From assembly GCA_027924645.1 (NCBI GenBank), contig BSBN01000039.1, forward strand, positions 21,674,001 to 21,738,000: DNA of 64,000 bases, written 5' to 3'. The stretch is from Cunninghamia lanceolata (taxonomy: Eukaryota > Streptophyta > Pinopsida > Cupressales > Cupressaceae). The notes under the pieces were generated by a model. The model did not search any database. It saw nothing but the letters and a program-made list of their open reading frames with translations, and had not been told where the DNA came from. Below are positions 33,399 through 43,756 of the stretch, piece by piece (within the stretch, counting starts at the first letter, position 1; the number at the start of each line of letters is the position of its first letter). The translations under genes and the position numbers were made by a program.

Positions 33399-35135
33399 TC
33401 ATTCAGTTTTCATGGCAGCTTCCACTTCCTTTCGTGCCTCACGGAGTCTTTCTTTTTCCGTACGGGGATCTGGATAAGTAGCCTTTTTCAACTGCGCTCG
33501 GGTGATAGCAAGGATTTCTTCATTATTTTCCTTGAGATTGATAAGGTTTACCCCCTTCTGCTTCGGACAGTCTTTTTCTTCATGATCACCAAGCCCACAC
33601 CACTTGCACAATGCATTTATTGTGCTTTGATTGTTGTTGGGGCATTCTCGTGCAAAGTGTCCCCACTCGTTGCACTGTCGGCACTGTATCATCGGTCGCC
33701 CTTTGCTGTCGTACTGCAGTCTGTTTCTGGGGCTGTTATTGTTAAACCTTCTGTTATTCCTGTATCCTCTGGGGGATGCATTCGGACTATTTTGAGGTTT
33801 CGGCGGTGTGGTCGGCGGAGTTGATGATTCTCCTTGAGTGAACAACACTTGGGTGCTTCTTGCTTTCAAGTTAAATGGACATTCCTTGATTGAATGTCCC
33901 ATTACCTGACAGATGTCACAAAATAATTTTCTCGGGCAGTTTGCCTTTATGTGACTTTCCCCATTGCACTCTGTGCACCATAACTCTCGACTTTCTCTAG
34001 TTGTCTCTTTATCCGATTTCAGATCCTTCATCATGCGGATCATGTCCCTTCTCAATGCCTGAATTGTTTTCGACTCGTTTTCACTGCTGTCGTCCCCCGT
34101 ACTGTCATCATCTTCAGTTCTTTTCTTACTTCGGGATGATGTTTTGCTTTCACTTTCTATGTCCATCGCCCGATTGTATGCTTCCGCGTACGACGATGGG
34201 GGTACCACTTTCATCTTTTTTCTTAATGACGAGACTAGCCCTTCTATGAACCATCTTTTCTTTAGTCCATCGGCTGGCTGCGTTTCCAGTTTCCCGAGTA
34301 ATTCTTTGAGCCTTCTATTATATGCCCTTACATTTTCGTTCTTTCCTTGTTTGGTATTGTAGATTTCTGCTACAATCTCATTGTCATCTCTCAGAAGTTT
34401 AAATTCGTTCTCGAAGGCTTTTCTCAGTTCGTCCCATGAGGTTTTCTGTGTTGCCCCTAGGTCTGTATACTAGTCAATGGCAATGCCTCTTAGCGTCGCT
34501 GGAAACACTTTTACCCAATAGTCTTCGTCCTCTTGTCCGTTTGCCACCCATATGGTTTCACACGTTTTACAGTGTCGGACAGGATCCTCTGACCCGTTCC
34601 CCATGAACTTCGGTAGCTTTTGCCTTTCATTTACCGGTGGGGTCACCATTTTCTTCCCGAGGTACCCTCTCTGTGTCTTTGACCCGACTGGACTGGTTCT
34701 ACCGTGTCGTTCCGGTGTCTTCCCGACACTGCCGGCCACATACGGTTCCTTCCCACTTCCGGTTTCGACGTCCTCTACACTTTGAGTTACCTCTGGCTCT
34801 CCTTGGTTTTCCCTTTGTGCAGGGATCTCGGGTTCAAGTCTTCTATTCCTCGGCTTTTCGTCAGAAATGGACAATGCCACAATCCGACGTATACTATCCT
34901 CTAGTTCTTCTGTGAGATTATTTTCTTTTCCTCTATTTGTTATTGGTGTTCTAAAATTATGTTCACCCCCTTGATCTACCTCTTCATGTGGTTCATTTTC
35001 TTTTTCACAAATCTGTTTCAATCGTTTTCTACGTTCTTCTTGTTCCTTTAGTCTTAATGATCTTCTTACTATTTCTTCTGGTGTTGCTTGCCCCACTGGT
35101 AATTTATTCTTATCCTTATTAAGTTGTATGGGCAT
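33399..35135 (-). pseudogene. T1 gag with four CCHC zinc knuckles
   Basis: One frame from ATG 35135 to 33399, interrupted by a TAG at 34470-34472. N-terminal part is charged (about 34700-35135). The capsid domain spans about 34215-34600 (WDELRKAFENEFKLLRDDN; NVRAYNRRLKELLGKL; KKRWFIEGLVSSLRKKM). Then four C-x2-C-x4-H-x4-C knuckles: CTECNGESHIKANC, CDICQVMGHSIKEC, CRQCNEWGHFAREC and CKWCGLGDHEEKDC (about 33565-33990). One or two is usual, so four is notable. The frame ends with a TGA at 33399-33401, probably CGA to TGA, and the reading continues toward the protease. Confidence 0.9.
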
Positions 35136-35159
35136 TAATTATGCTTACCCTTTCTTAGT

Positions 35160-35589
35160 TGTACGGTGTGCGACGGCGATCACCGTCACGTTCCTCCTCC
35201 TCTTGTTTCAGGCGTTCTTCATATCTTCTGAGAATTTGTTGTCATCGCACTTCCCTTTCTCTCTCTTCTCGAATATCTTGGAAGGCTATCAAGTTCCTTG
35301 CCAGAAGTCGAGGCATGCGGTCCAAAAGATTATCCACTTCGCTATTGACATGCAGGTTCTCTGAAATAACCTCCTCTGGAACCTCTCTGCGGATGGATTC
35401 GTCTCGCACGTATTGGCCGACTGATAATAACCACAATTTGACCAATTCCTGAGTTACTTCATCTTCTCGGCTTCTGGGTTCATTCTCTTCTCTATCACTT
35501 CCCTTGTGTTCTTCCTGAATTTCTTGTATTATTTCTTCTACGTGCTTTTTGTCTTGTACTTCCTCGTCAGTGTCAATTGGTTGCCCCAT
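35160..35589 (-). pseudogene. T1 leader ORF upstream of gag, unknown
   Basis: From ATG 35589 the frame is open to a TGA at 35242-35244, and the same frame continues about 27 codons to a TAA near 35160. Product is highly charged (VEEIIQEIQEEHKGSDREEN; RYEERLKQEEERDGDRRR), likely helical. The TGA follows an Arg-rich context and could be a decayed CGA. It may be a separate small protein or the shifted start of gag (next frame, ATG 35135). Confidence 0.5.
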
Positions 35590-35748
35590 TACGCTGCCAT
35601 TTCCTTGATGCTAAATACACCCGACGGCTTGTTCGGATGATGTCACTTGTCTGATGGCATCGGACGTCTCAACTTGTCATTGCCTTGTCACCCGATGGCA
35701 TCAGACGACTCCACTTGTCATCGACTTGTCACCCTCGACCCGTTTTCG

Positions 35749-35767
35749 AACTGGCAACGGCGCCAAA
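35749..35767 (-). promoter_or_regulatory. Primer-binding site of T1
   Basis: On the minus strand, directly after the LTR end, the sequence reads TTTGGCGCCGTTGCCAGTT, the TGGCGCCGTTGCC-type site typical of Athila/Tat/Ogre-like elements. Confidence 0.85.
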
Positions 35768-36122
35768 TGTTTACCGCAGTATGGTGTGTTTCACAGAATA
35801 TGAAGTAAACAGAAATAAGTAGTATAGTGCATCATATGACCATAACAAGAGTACTCGGAATGGAATACTGTATTTATCATTGATTCACAGAACATTACAA
35901 TGTCATGACAGCACATAAACATTCATTGTGATTCCAATGTCTGCATAATAACTATTGCAAAATCACCGATATCCGACTACAATGCATTGATGACTTAAAT
36001 ACTTCACGACCAAGGTTGGTTGTGATGCCAACCGTTGGTACCGACTCCAAACTACCCGACCTGTCGGTTGATGCTGACAACTAATTACATCATTTGTTTA
36101 TTTAATTATTTTGCTGTCTACA
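35768..36122 (-). mobile_element. 5' LTR of T1 (355 bp)
   Basis: Differs from the 3' LTR by four C/T-type transitions (at AAGT/AAAT, ACCG/ACTG, CCTG/CCCG, GCTG/GCCG) and one indel (ACATCATTT/ACACATTT). All four substitutions are the kind produced by decay of methylated cytosine. Confidence 0.93.
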
Positions 36123-36924
36123 CCTATGAGGGAGATTTTTGCAGTGCTGAAGAGTTAGTGCAAAGCGTGAGAAAGAGAAGTATTTGTTGTGAATGACTGT
36201 AGCGGTATAGAGGAGAGGTTGTTTAAATTTTCTGGTTTGCTAACTATGTAAGGAAGACTCTATATCAGATTCGAGCAGCACTTTGTTCTTCTGCTCTCCT
36301 GCTAGATCCAAGGTAGAACCATCTAGATCAGGCCTGGTTGGAGGAGTGAAAGATTGTTGAGTATTGCAAATTTGACACGTCATTCCTATTTACTGCATTT
36401 CATATTGGAATTACTGAGTAAATTTCATTTGCATGCCATATCAATATTGGTGTACAAGACTGCTTTTAAGAGCAGCAGATAGGTATTGAGCTGCAGCAGA
36501 AGGAAATGTGTTTTTTAAGATTATAACCATTGAGATTTCCTGTGATTTGTGATTTGTGAGCAGAGAAAAATACCAAGTAATTGTGGAATATATTATAGAC
36601 ATTAGAGAGAATTTGAGCTGCAGCAGAAGGGAGCAAAACAGCAATATATTTTTGAAAAGAAGAGCAGCAAGAAAGCAAACGAGGCCTGATAGTTACTTTG
36701 CAGTCTTGGTGTAGGATTTTTTGCAGTTTTCATGATTTTGTTATATAGTTTTTAAAACTACAAAAATATAGGGCTGCAATAATCTTTTTCAAGTTTATTC
36801 AATTTATAAACTTTATAACAGTTTTAAATATTTGCCTTGAGATTATCTGGGAGGGTTTTTAATTCTGTAACTTTTGATTGAGGGTATTTTTGGCTGAAAC
36901 TTTACACACAGACTAGGATTCTGA
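36123..36924 (+). other. Leader region of the copia element
   Basis: Sequence resumes after T1 without a recognisable ORF. It is AT-rich with scattered GAGCAGCA(G) words (36470-36680). It jumps from leader directly to the RT fragment, so gag to integrase has been deleted. Confidence 0.5.
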
Positions 36925-37206
36925 GTGATCTCACTTATAGATAGTAGGTTTTTGTTTGTGTCAGGGACATACCCAAGCAGTGCTATTTTAATTGAACAAG
37001 TGAAACATGATATATTTTTTGTTTTTGAAATAACAGATCTAGGCCTGCTTCACTATTGTTTAGGTGTAGATTTTTGGGAAATTGATTCCAAAATTTCTGT
37101 ATCACAAACTAAGTATGCCAAATCTCTTTTAGAACAATTTCGAATGACTGAATATAATCCTACATCTGCACCTATGGAAGTTGGGATCAAACTCTCAACT
37201 AACATT
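36925..37206 (+). pseudogene. Copia reverse transcriptase fragment
   Basis: Residues ITDLGLLHYCLGVDFWE, then ISVSQTKYAKSLLEQFRM and SAPMEVGIKLS are the C-terminal RT blocks of plant copia elements (DLG-x-LHYFLG, Q-x-KYA-x-DLL, STPM). The fragment ends at the hAT insertion. Confidence 0.88.
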
Positions 37207-37906
37207 GTTTCATCCATAGTTGGCAAACTCAGTGAGTACTCGTGGAGTTGGCAAGTACTTGCCAGTTTTTTGCTCTAGCGAGTTACTCACCATTTAAGTC
37301 GTGGTGAAAACTTGCCAAAAACTTGGCAAGTCTGAGCGAAAAACCCGCCAGACACAATAACTGAGGCAAAAAGGTTTTTTTTTTTTTAAATAGAACTTTT
37401 TTTGGATCTTTGTGCTAGTAACCCTAACCCTAATGGTCTATGGGCCCAACCCACACCCTAAGCAGTCACAAAAATGAAAAAATGAGAAAGGCTAAAGGTT
37501 CTAAGAATGACTATGAGTATTAGGATAGGAGAAGTAAGGACTTGGTTTTGCAAAAAACGAAGTGATAAAATTGTGAAAATGACATGCACCATGAAGGTTT
37601 GTGTGGTATCTGTTGTGACCAAATCACACATCGCCCCATTGCAAATGGGGACCCCCTTTTTTTTGAATTCTAGTGCTTTGCTAAGCCCAGGATGATGTCC
37701 TTGGCATGATGAAGTCAGTAGTGTTTGAGTCTTAGAGCCCCTTGATGACTTGATCCTGATGTTTGAGACCCTGAAAATGACTAAGTCTAGTATCCTAATC
37801 CTGAAGATCCTGAAAATTGGCTAAGTCTGAAATCTGGTGGATCCTCAAAAATCTAGAATCTGCATGTTAAATCTGGTGGATCTGGGACCTATCTCAAACA
37901 TCCTGA

Positions 37907-37972
37907 AAGGTATATTGAAAAATATTTAAAGTATAAGAAACTTATACTTAAATATATTTTTCAATATACCTT
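37907..37972. repeat. Palindrome (stem-loop) in copy C
   Basis: Same arms as in copies A and B, with a short centre. A second instance at 38929-38959 has lost its right arm and goes straight into TCTTACGCTCTGGGAC. Confidence 0.9.
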
Positions 37973-37989
37973 ACCTTGGCGACTTGCAT

Positions 37990-40400
37990 TTTTTGGGCAC
38001 GAATTTCCTCTAGTACTTGGGCGCATTTTCCCACCTCTGCCAACCCAAATTAGCGCCCAAGGTTGAAGGAATGAGTTTTGGCGCCATTTCTTATTACTCC
38101 TGCCAGTTTTAGGCACCTTGATGTGAAATAAGATTTGAACTAATGATAGATTGCGCCTTAAGAGTTTTTAAAGGTTGAGTTGGAGCGCCCTAAGTCAGGA
38201 AGATCATCAATTGGCACCTAGTGTTTAAGAGCCTCTTAGAGAGCGCCTTGATGATGTCAAGATTGATAGGCGCCTAGATTTGGGAGAAGACATAGGCAGA
38301 GACCCTCAAATTGCGCCTTAGGTTGAAAAATCTTGAGTTTAGGCGCCCATGAAAGGAATCAAGTTGAGGAGTATGAATCCTTGAACAAGGAGTAGCTTGA
38401 ATTACAAATTGCGCCTTAGGTTGAAGATGAAGAATTTGGGCGCCCTCTATGAAATTCCTCACCAACTATTAGCGCCTATTATGGAGAACCCTCTAGAGGT
38501 GGGAGATGTTTAGATTTGCAAATCGCCTCACTTGAGTTTAGGCGCCCTTCAACACTCAAAATGGCGCCTAAAACTTGGAGTAAGTATTCTTAAATGAGCG
38601 CCCAACCTCAAGGAGTGATAGGAGTCTTCTGGAAGTGGAAACGTGAAGGTTGTTGTAAAGGCGCCCTTGCTCATTCTCCCAATCTAAAGTGGGCGCCTTG
38701 TAAAAGAAGGCTTGGGATCTTGAAAATATGCTAAGTCAAATGGGCGCCTTAGGAAGAAAGAGTATGAAATCCTATCATGATGTTTGAGATCCTGAAAATG
38801 ACTAAGTCTGGTAGCTTGAAATCCTGAAACACTGAAAATTGGCTAAGTCTGAAATCTGGTGGATCCTCCAAATTCTAGAATCTGCATGTTAAATCTAGTG
38901 GATCTGAGACCTATCTCAAACATCCTGAAAGGTATATTGAAAAATATTTAAAGTATATCTTACGCTCTGGGACTACTATTTCTAGGCGCGAATTTGCTCC
39001 TAAAGACCTTAGGCGCGTTTTCTCACTTGCAGACACTCAAAAAGTGCGCCTTGATGGGAGGAGAGGTCCAAGTCAATTGTGGATGGCGCCCAATTTGCAC
39101 TAACTAGAATTGGCGCCCACTTGAGTTAGAAATCACCTCATCCTAGCGCCCTATATCTGGATGGTTAGAGTGACATCATGTTGGCGCCTTAATCAACACA
39201 AGGCGCAAATTCTTGTCAATTGCACACCTTGAAGTAAGTGGGCGCCTTGAGTTAGAAATCATCATCATTAGCGCCTATATTGGTAAAAGAGGATTTTTAG
39301 CGCCTTGATAAGAGTATGAGCGCCCAGGGATTTGAGAGGACTACATTTGGAGCCCATTCCTACCCTTGCATCTAATGGCATCTATCATGAGCGCCTTGGT
39401 GAGAAATGACCCTCTAACATGTTAAGGAAATGTCAAATCTAACCTTGGGCGCATCTGTTAGTCTCCATCACATTGAATCAGCGCCTCACAATTAAGTGAG
39501 TTCCAATCACCTAAAAATGCGCCTAGAAGGTCAGGAACAAGCAAAGAAATGTTGGGAAGCAATTTGCAAATCATAAGATCATTAAGTGGGCGCCTTGAAG
39601 TGGAATAAGTGCCTTGAAGTGGAATAAGCGCCCTGAAGTGAGTTTAGCATCCTAGCATGGAGTGAAGGTTCCTAGATATCACAATCATATCATCTTGGCG
39701 CCTAGACTAACATCAAGTTTTTTTAGGGTGGAAAAGTTTATAGCAAGTGAATTTGGCGCCCTTTGAGTGAAAGTATATCTAATTGGCGCCTTGAATGATT
39801 GAACGCCTTAGGAGTTAGAAATCGTCATCAATGAACGCCTAAGGGTAATGTAAGGTGCAAGGGATGTAAGTAAGTGTTAAAGGGCCTTTAGATCATCAAA
39901 GAAGATTCATTAAGATGAGGCGCCTTTACTTGTCACTCCTTCCCCATATGAGCGCCTAGATTGAGATTGAGTCTAAAGCCATTCAAGTTGAGCACCTAAG
40001 GAAGTATAGGGTCTTTGAAGCCATCAATAAGTGGTTGAAATCATAAAATTAAGTTTAGCACCTTGTGAATAAACTCCTAAAAATGACCAAAATTGCGCCT
40101 TGAAGGGAGAGAAGGATCATTTCAAGTTACCTCTGATTGATTAAAGTCATAACAAGTGATAAAATAAGCCAAAGAGGTCTAGGCGCCCTTTTACTCCTCT
40201 GCCAACTCAATTGGCGCCCTAGAAACAACCACTCAAATCCATGTCTAGAAGTGAGCGCCCTAGAAGAAATTGTGTTGAAAGGCATGTTTGAATGAATCTC
40301 TTAAGTGGGAGAAGTCTTTTTAAACTCTTACAATTGCTAGAAATCATTTAGATTCATGAATGTGGGACTAATTAAGTTAGGCGCACTTTGTTCTTATTTT
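37990..40400 (+). repeat. GCGC-word arrays in copy C
   Basis: GGCGCC, GCGCCTTA, GAGCGCC and AGGCGCCC words recur every 20-70 bases in two blocks (37990-38770 and 38980-40400). The second block is much longer than its counterpart in copy A, so copy number has changed. Confidence 0.85.
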
Positions 40401-41700
40401 TGCCTATATTTGCGCCTAAGTTTGAAGTGGCATTATTACATGTTTAAAGTTGTTTTATCTTATGAGGTCATTGATATATGGTTTACCTTGACTTGTAGGA
40501 TCATCAATGATGCTAAGGAGTTATCCGAGGAATCACCTTCAAGCAAGGAGTAAGGAGCATCATGCTAGCCGCCTTTGAAGATCATCAAGCTGCATCATTG
40601 AGAGGAGTGTTGTTGAAGTCAAGGAGTCATCAAGGACAAGTAACTAAGTAACCTTCAAGTTGCAGAGGAAACACCTTTCTAAAAGGTCACATCAAGTCCA
40701 ACATGTTGATACTCTTCATCACTGACATCATGTTGGATTACATTAAGTTCAAGGCATCTATCCATTCAAGCTTTTCGAGGAATATCTTGCAAGTTCACTT
40801 CATCTTCATCCTATCATCAAGTAAGGCACTTCTTCCAAGCTTCAAGTCAAGATCTCTCAATCTTCAAGCTTCAAAGTCTACGTCCAAAGAAGGTGTTATT
40901 GTCTACATTTCAAAGGGCGCTACTCCAAAGATCATCATGAAGGATTACTTCATCTTCAAGTTGCCTTATGATTGAAGGACATTCATCCATCATACTACAA
41001 GCTCCATTCAACCTTCAAGTCCAAGAGAGAGTCTTCTACTCCATGTCATGAAGGAAGCAACATCATCTACTCTACATGAAGATACATCGAAGAAGATCAT
41101 CATATCAACTTACCTGCAGAGAAGAAACATTACAAAGTCAATCAAATGAGCAACAAGTTTCATACATCCAGTCTACAAGAAGAATGAATAAGGCAAAGAT
41201 CTACAAGTTGTATTCCCAAACATACAAGTTCAAACAATCACATTGAATACATCACACAAAGATGATACAATTTTCAAAGTATGCTGAGTTGGCATCTATG
41301 TGGTGAGTACACATCATTCAATTTTGATTAGCCGCATTATTTAATGCATTAAATGTATCATTTAATAAAAGAAGTCAAAGGGATTCCTATGTGGAGGAAT
41401 ATTTTAAATGCTTTCGCCTTACCTTATCACATTGGAAAATGTGCCTTCATTGCCTCTCTCTTTTGTACTAAAAATAGAAAGTTGTTGTAACTACCTGTGA
41501 GGTGGCACGATCTAGACCCTTGGCTATCGAATTGATCTTAGCCATTCATTGTATTCATTGTTTTTAAAGAAATTTAAGTTATTTTTAAAATTTTAAGTTG
41601 CTGAGTTTTTTGCGGAGTTTTTGTCGAGTTTTCACCAAGTCGCAAATTTTGGGTCTACCGAGTTTTTGCCGAGTCTGAGTTTTCCATCTATGGTTTCATC

Positions 41701-42266
41701 GCAGTCAATGAAACAACGTATTGACAATTGGTCAGTTGTTTGATTTATCTTACTACCACTAGACCAGATCTATGTTTTGCAGTTAGTTGCCTTTCTCGAT
41801 TCATGTCTAAACTTTAAAAGGAACATTGGCATTCTCGAGCAACAATTTGTTGACTAGAAAGTCTATAGTAGGTTACGTTTTTACTCTTGGTTCATGAGTA
41901 ATTTCTTGGTAGAGCAAGCTTCAAAACATAGTTGCCTCATCCTTCATTGAAGTAGAATATAAGGCAGCGACCAGCATAGATTGTGAGGCAATGTGGTTAC
42001 AAAGGCTATTGGAAGATATTTAGTTGTATCAAACCACACCAACCTCACTTTTTTGCAACAACCAAAGTATTCTCAAGATGGTGAAGAATCCAGTCTATCA
42101 TACCAGGACTAAACATATTGAAGTTCATCACCATTACATTCGCTAGTGTATTATTGTCCTACAACTGAGCAAATTGTAAACATAATGGCTAAACCACTTG
42201 GTAAAGATAAATATGTCAAGTTCAGAGATAAATTTGGAATTGTATTTGGTTCAATCATGAAAGGGG
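41701..42266 (+). pseudogene. Copia RNase H fragment
   Basis: Across frames: VEYKAATSIDCEAMWLQRLL (about 41945-42010), HTRTKHIEVHHHYIR (about 42102-42146) and IMAKPLGKDKYVKFRDK (about 42183-42232). These are the standard end blocks of plant copia RNase H (EAEY-x-AA, HTRTKHIE, TKPL). Several frameshifts. It ends at a purine tract (ATGAAAGGGG) before the LTR. Confidence 0.88.
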
Positions 42267-42518
42267 TGTATTAGATTAATATAAGCTTTGTAATAATAAT
42301 GTTAACATTATGGGATGTATGTTAGCATTATAGATGTTTATTTTTAAGTTTGTTTTTATTGTGCTGTCATTAGCACATTGTTATAAGTTGTTTTATGTAT
42401 GTTGTAGGTTGTTGGGAGTTTGTTCCTAAATCATAGGGTGGTTTGTTTATTTCCTTGGCTTATATAATAAGCCATTCTTCAATGTAATATGAACGGCTCA
42501 ACAATATAATCATTATAA
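42267..42518 (+). mobile_element. 3' LTR of the copia element (about 252 bp)
   Basis: Starts TGTATTAGATTAATATAAG after the purine tract; its end matches the 5' LTR remnant at 25484-25544. The exact ends are uncertain because the 5' LTR is truncated and the terminal CA is not clear. Confidence 0.7.
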
Positions 42519-43756
42519 CTTGCCCAAAGATGTGTAAGTAAGCTGATCCAAGACAACCATTCATAGTTTTCCCCCTAGTCAACCTCAAGTGCACTCTCCT
42601 TATCCTTTTCCAAGTATTTGTGCTTATGGTGGTGAAGAGCATGTTGGTGGACACAATTGAACTTGAATCTTAACTAAGATGCTCAAATTTCTGACCTCAA
42701 GGTCTTCCCAAATTCACATCCAAAATTGATATGCCACTCATTCACAAGGAAGGAAGGGAAAGTAGAAAAGAAGAAAACAAATCAGAAAAGAGGAGAAAAT
42801 TTCTCCAAAAGGAAGAGGGAAAGACCAAACCATACTTAGCAGAAAAAGTTCCCACTTTAACATGCAAGAGGGGGACCAAATTCAGAACTACACAAGGCAA
42901 TTTGGTCACAAGGGAATGCATAAAAATTGTAGTACAAAAACAAGAGAAACTCAACAAACGCCCCTTTTCCTTACTTCAACACTCCCAACAGCCACTTGAA
43001 TTAAATTTATTTTCTACTGTTACAAAATTGAGTTAACTTCCTCTTCATGTAGTTTCATTTCTTGGATTTGACTTCCTCACTGTAGTTGCTCTAAACACAA
43101 GGAGAATACAATCTAGCTTTCTTATAAATTTGCTCACTCTCCTCAACAACATGCCGCCAATATTCAAAATGTTACGCCTTGCTCACACCAGTATCAACAT
43201 CCAAGTGGAATGTGTATTTTTCACATGAATTAAGCTATTAACAGTTCGAAACACAAGAAATCAAGAATGGAGAAATAGATGACAGCCTAGCAAGGAAATC
43301 CCTGAACAAAAGGGCAAGGAACTCTGAAGTATCAAGAGGACTCCCCTGCAATTGAGTACACATAAAAATGCTCTCAGAAAATATATATATCATAAACAAA
43401 TCAAAAGCACAATGTAGAATTTTTAAATATCAAATGCCTGGTCTAACTAGTGTACCCGCACCAAGTCACATAATGATCTGTCAGATTGGCCAAATACGTG
43501 ACTTAAAAATTAAAGGGTCCAATGAATAATCATGATACAATCACAAGAAGGAATATTTATAGATGTCTATGTGCAGAGTAATCAAAATGACTAAATAGCT
43601 AAAGTTGCCCAGGAGGGGCAAATAGAAAATGCACTTAGTTTCAACAGGGTTGTTTGAGAATGATAACATATAGAAGAGAGAACTTTCTCTAGAATTTCTT
43701 TTTCATTTAACGGGTGGGAATAATTCAATCTGAATGTTTTCTTGTCACATGCGCAG
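42519..43756. other. AT-rich region upstream of the DUF3537 exons, no gene seen
   Basis: No convincing exon. Frames at 42731-43036 and its complement are Lys/Glu-rich or low-complexity and lack splice context. If the gene is intact, this is the right end of its first intron; a polypyrimidine stretch and CACATGCGCAG precede the exon at 43757. Confidence 0.5.

Larger units (their letters stand above)
25577..36122 (-). mobile_element. T1: full-length Tat/Athila-like gypsy element, 10,546 bp
   Basis: Both LTRs (25577-25930 and 35768-36122) start TGTTTACCGCAG and end GCTGTCTACA; the element is flanked by a perfect 5-bp duplication CCTAT (25572-25576 and 36123-36127). On the minus strand: PBS complementary to a TGGCGCCGTTGCC-type site, leader ORF, gag with four zinc knuckles, protease, RT, RNase H, integrase, a short ORF, then a long extra ORF before the purine tract. 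The LTRs differ by four substitutions and one indel by my reading, so this is the youngest element here. RT and PBS types fit the non-chromodomain Tat/Athila branch. Confidence 0.93.
37611..41553 (+). mobile_element. Copy C: truncated LTR of the A/B family
   Basis: Starts TGTTGTGACC with the same block order as copy A: palindrome (37907-37972), GCGC-word array, half palindrome (38929-38959), second array, ATCATC-rich stretch, then a segment (41170-41553) matching the complement of 1590-1960. The match stops at CATTCATTGTAT, just before where copy A has its TATA box. The transcribed region and the CATCAACA end are missing, so no target duplication is expected. No long ORF. Confidence 0.88.
37215..41692. 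mobile_element. Non-autonomous hAT-type DNA transposon containing LTR copy C
   Basis: It is flanked by a perfect 8-bp duplication GTTTCATC (37207-37214 and 41693-41700), the length typical of hAT elements. Left end CATAGTTGGCAAACTCAG and right end (complement) CATAGATGGAAAACTCAG form terminal inverted repeats of about 18 bp with two mismatches. Subterminal words such as GAGTTTTTGCCGAG and ACTTGCCAAAAACTTGGC repeat near both ends. Without copy C only about 530 bases remain, so it is a MITE-like, transposase-less element. It sits between the RT and RNase H parts of the copia element. Confidence 0.88.
25484..42518 (+). mobile_element. Decayed, internally deleted Ty1/copia element, host of T1 and the hAT
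   Basis: Pieces in plus orientation: the last 61 bases of a 5' LTR (25484-25544), primer-binding site (GGTATCAGAGCC, 25545-25556), leader (36123-36920), RT fragment (36925-37206), RNase H fragment (41701-42266) and 3' LTR (42267-42518). The LTR remnant matches the end of the 3' LTR (GCTTATATAATAA, then CTCAACAATATAATCATTATA). Gag, protease, integrase and most of RT are missing. T1 (25577-36122) and the hAT (37215-41692) are later insertions, each with a clean target-site duplication. Confidence 0.8.

Noticed and set aside
42731..43036. ORF upstream of the DUF3537 exons
   Set aside because: Lys/Glu-rich, low complexity, no hydrophobic segment, so it cannot be the missing first exon.
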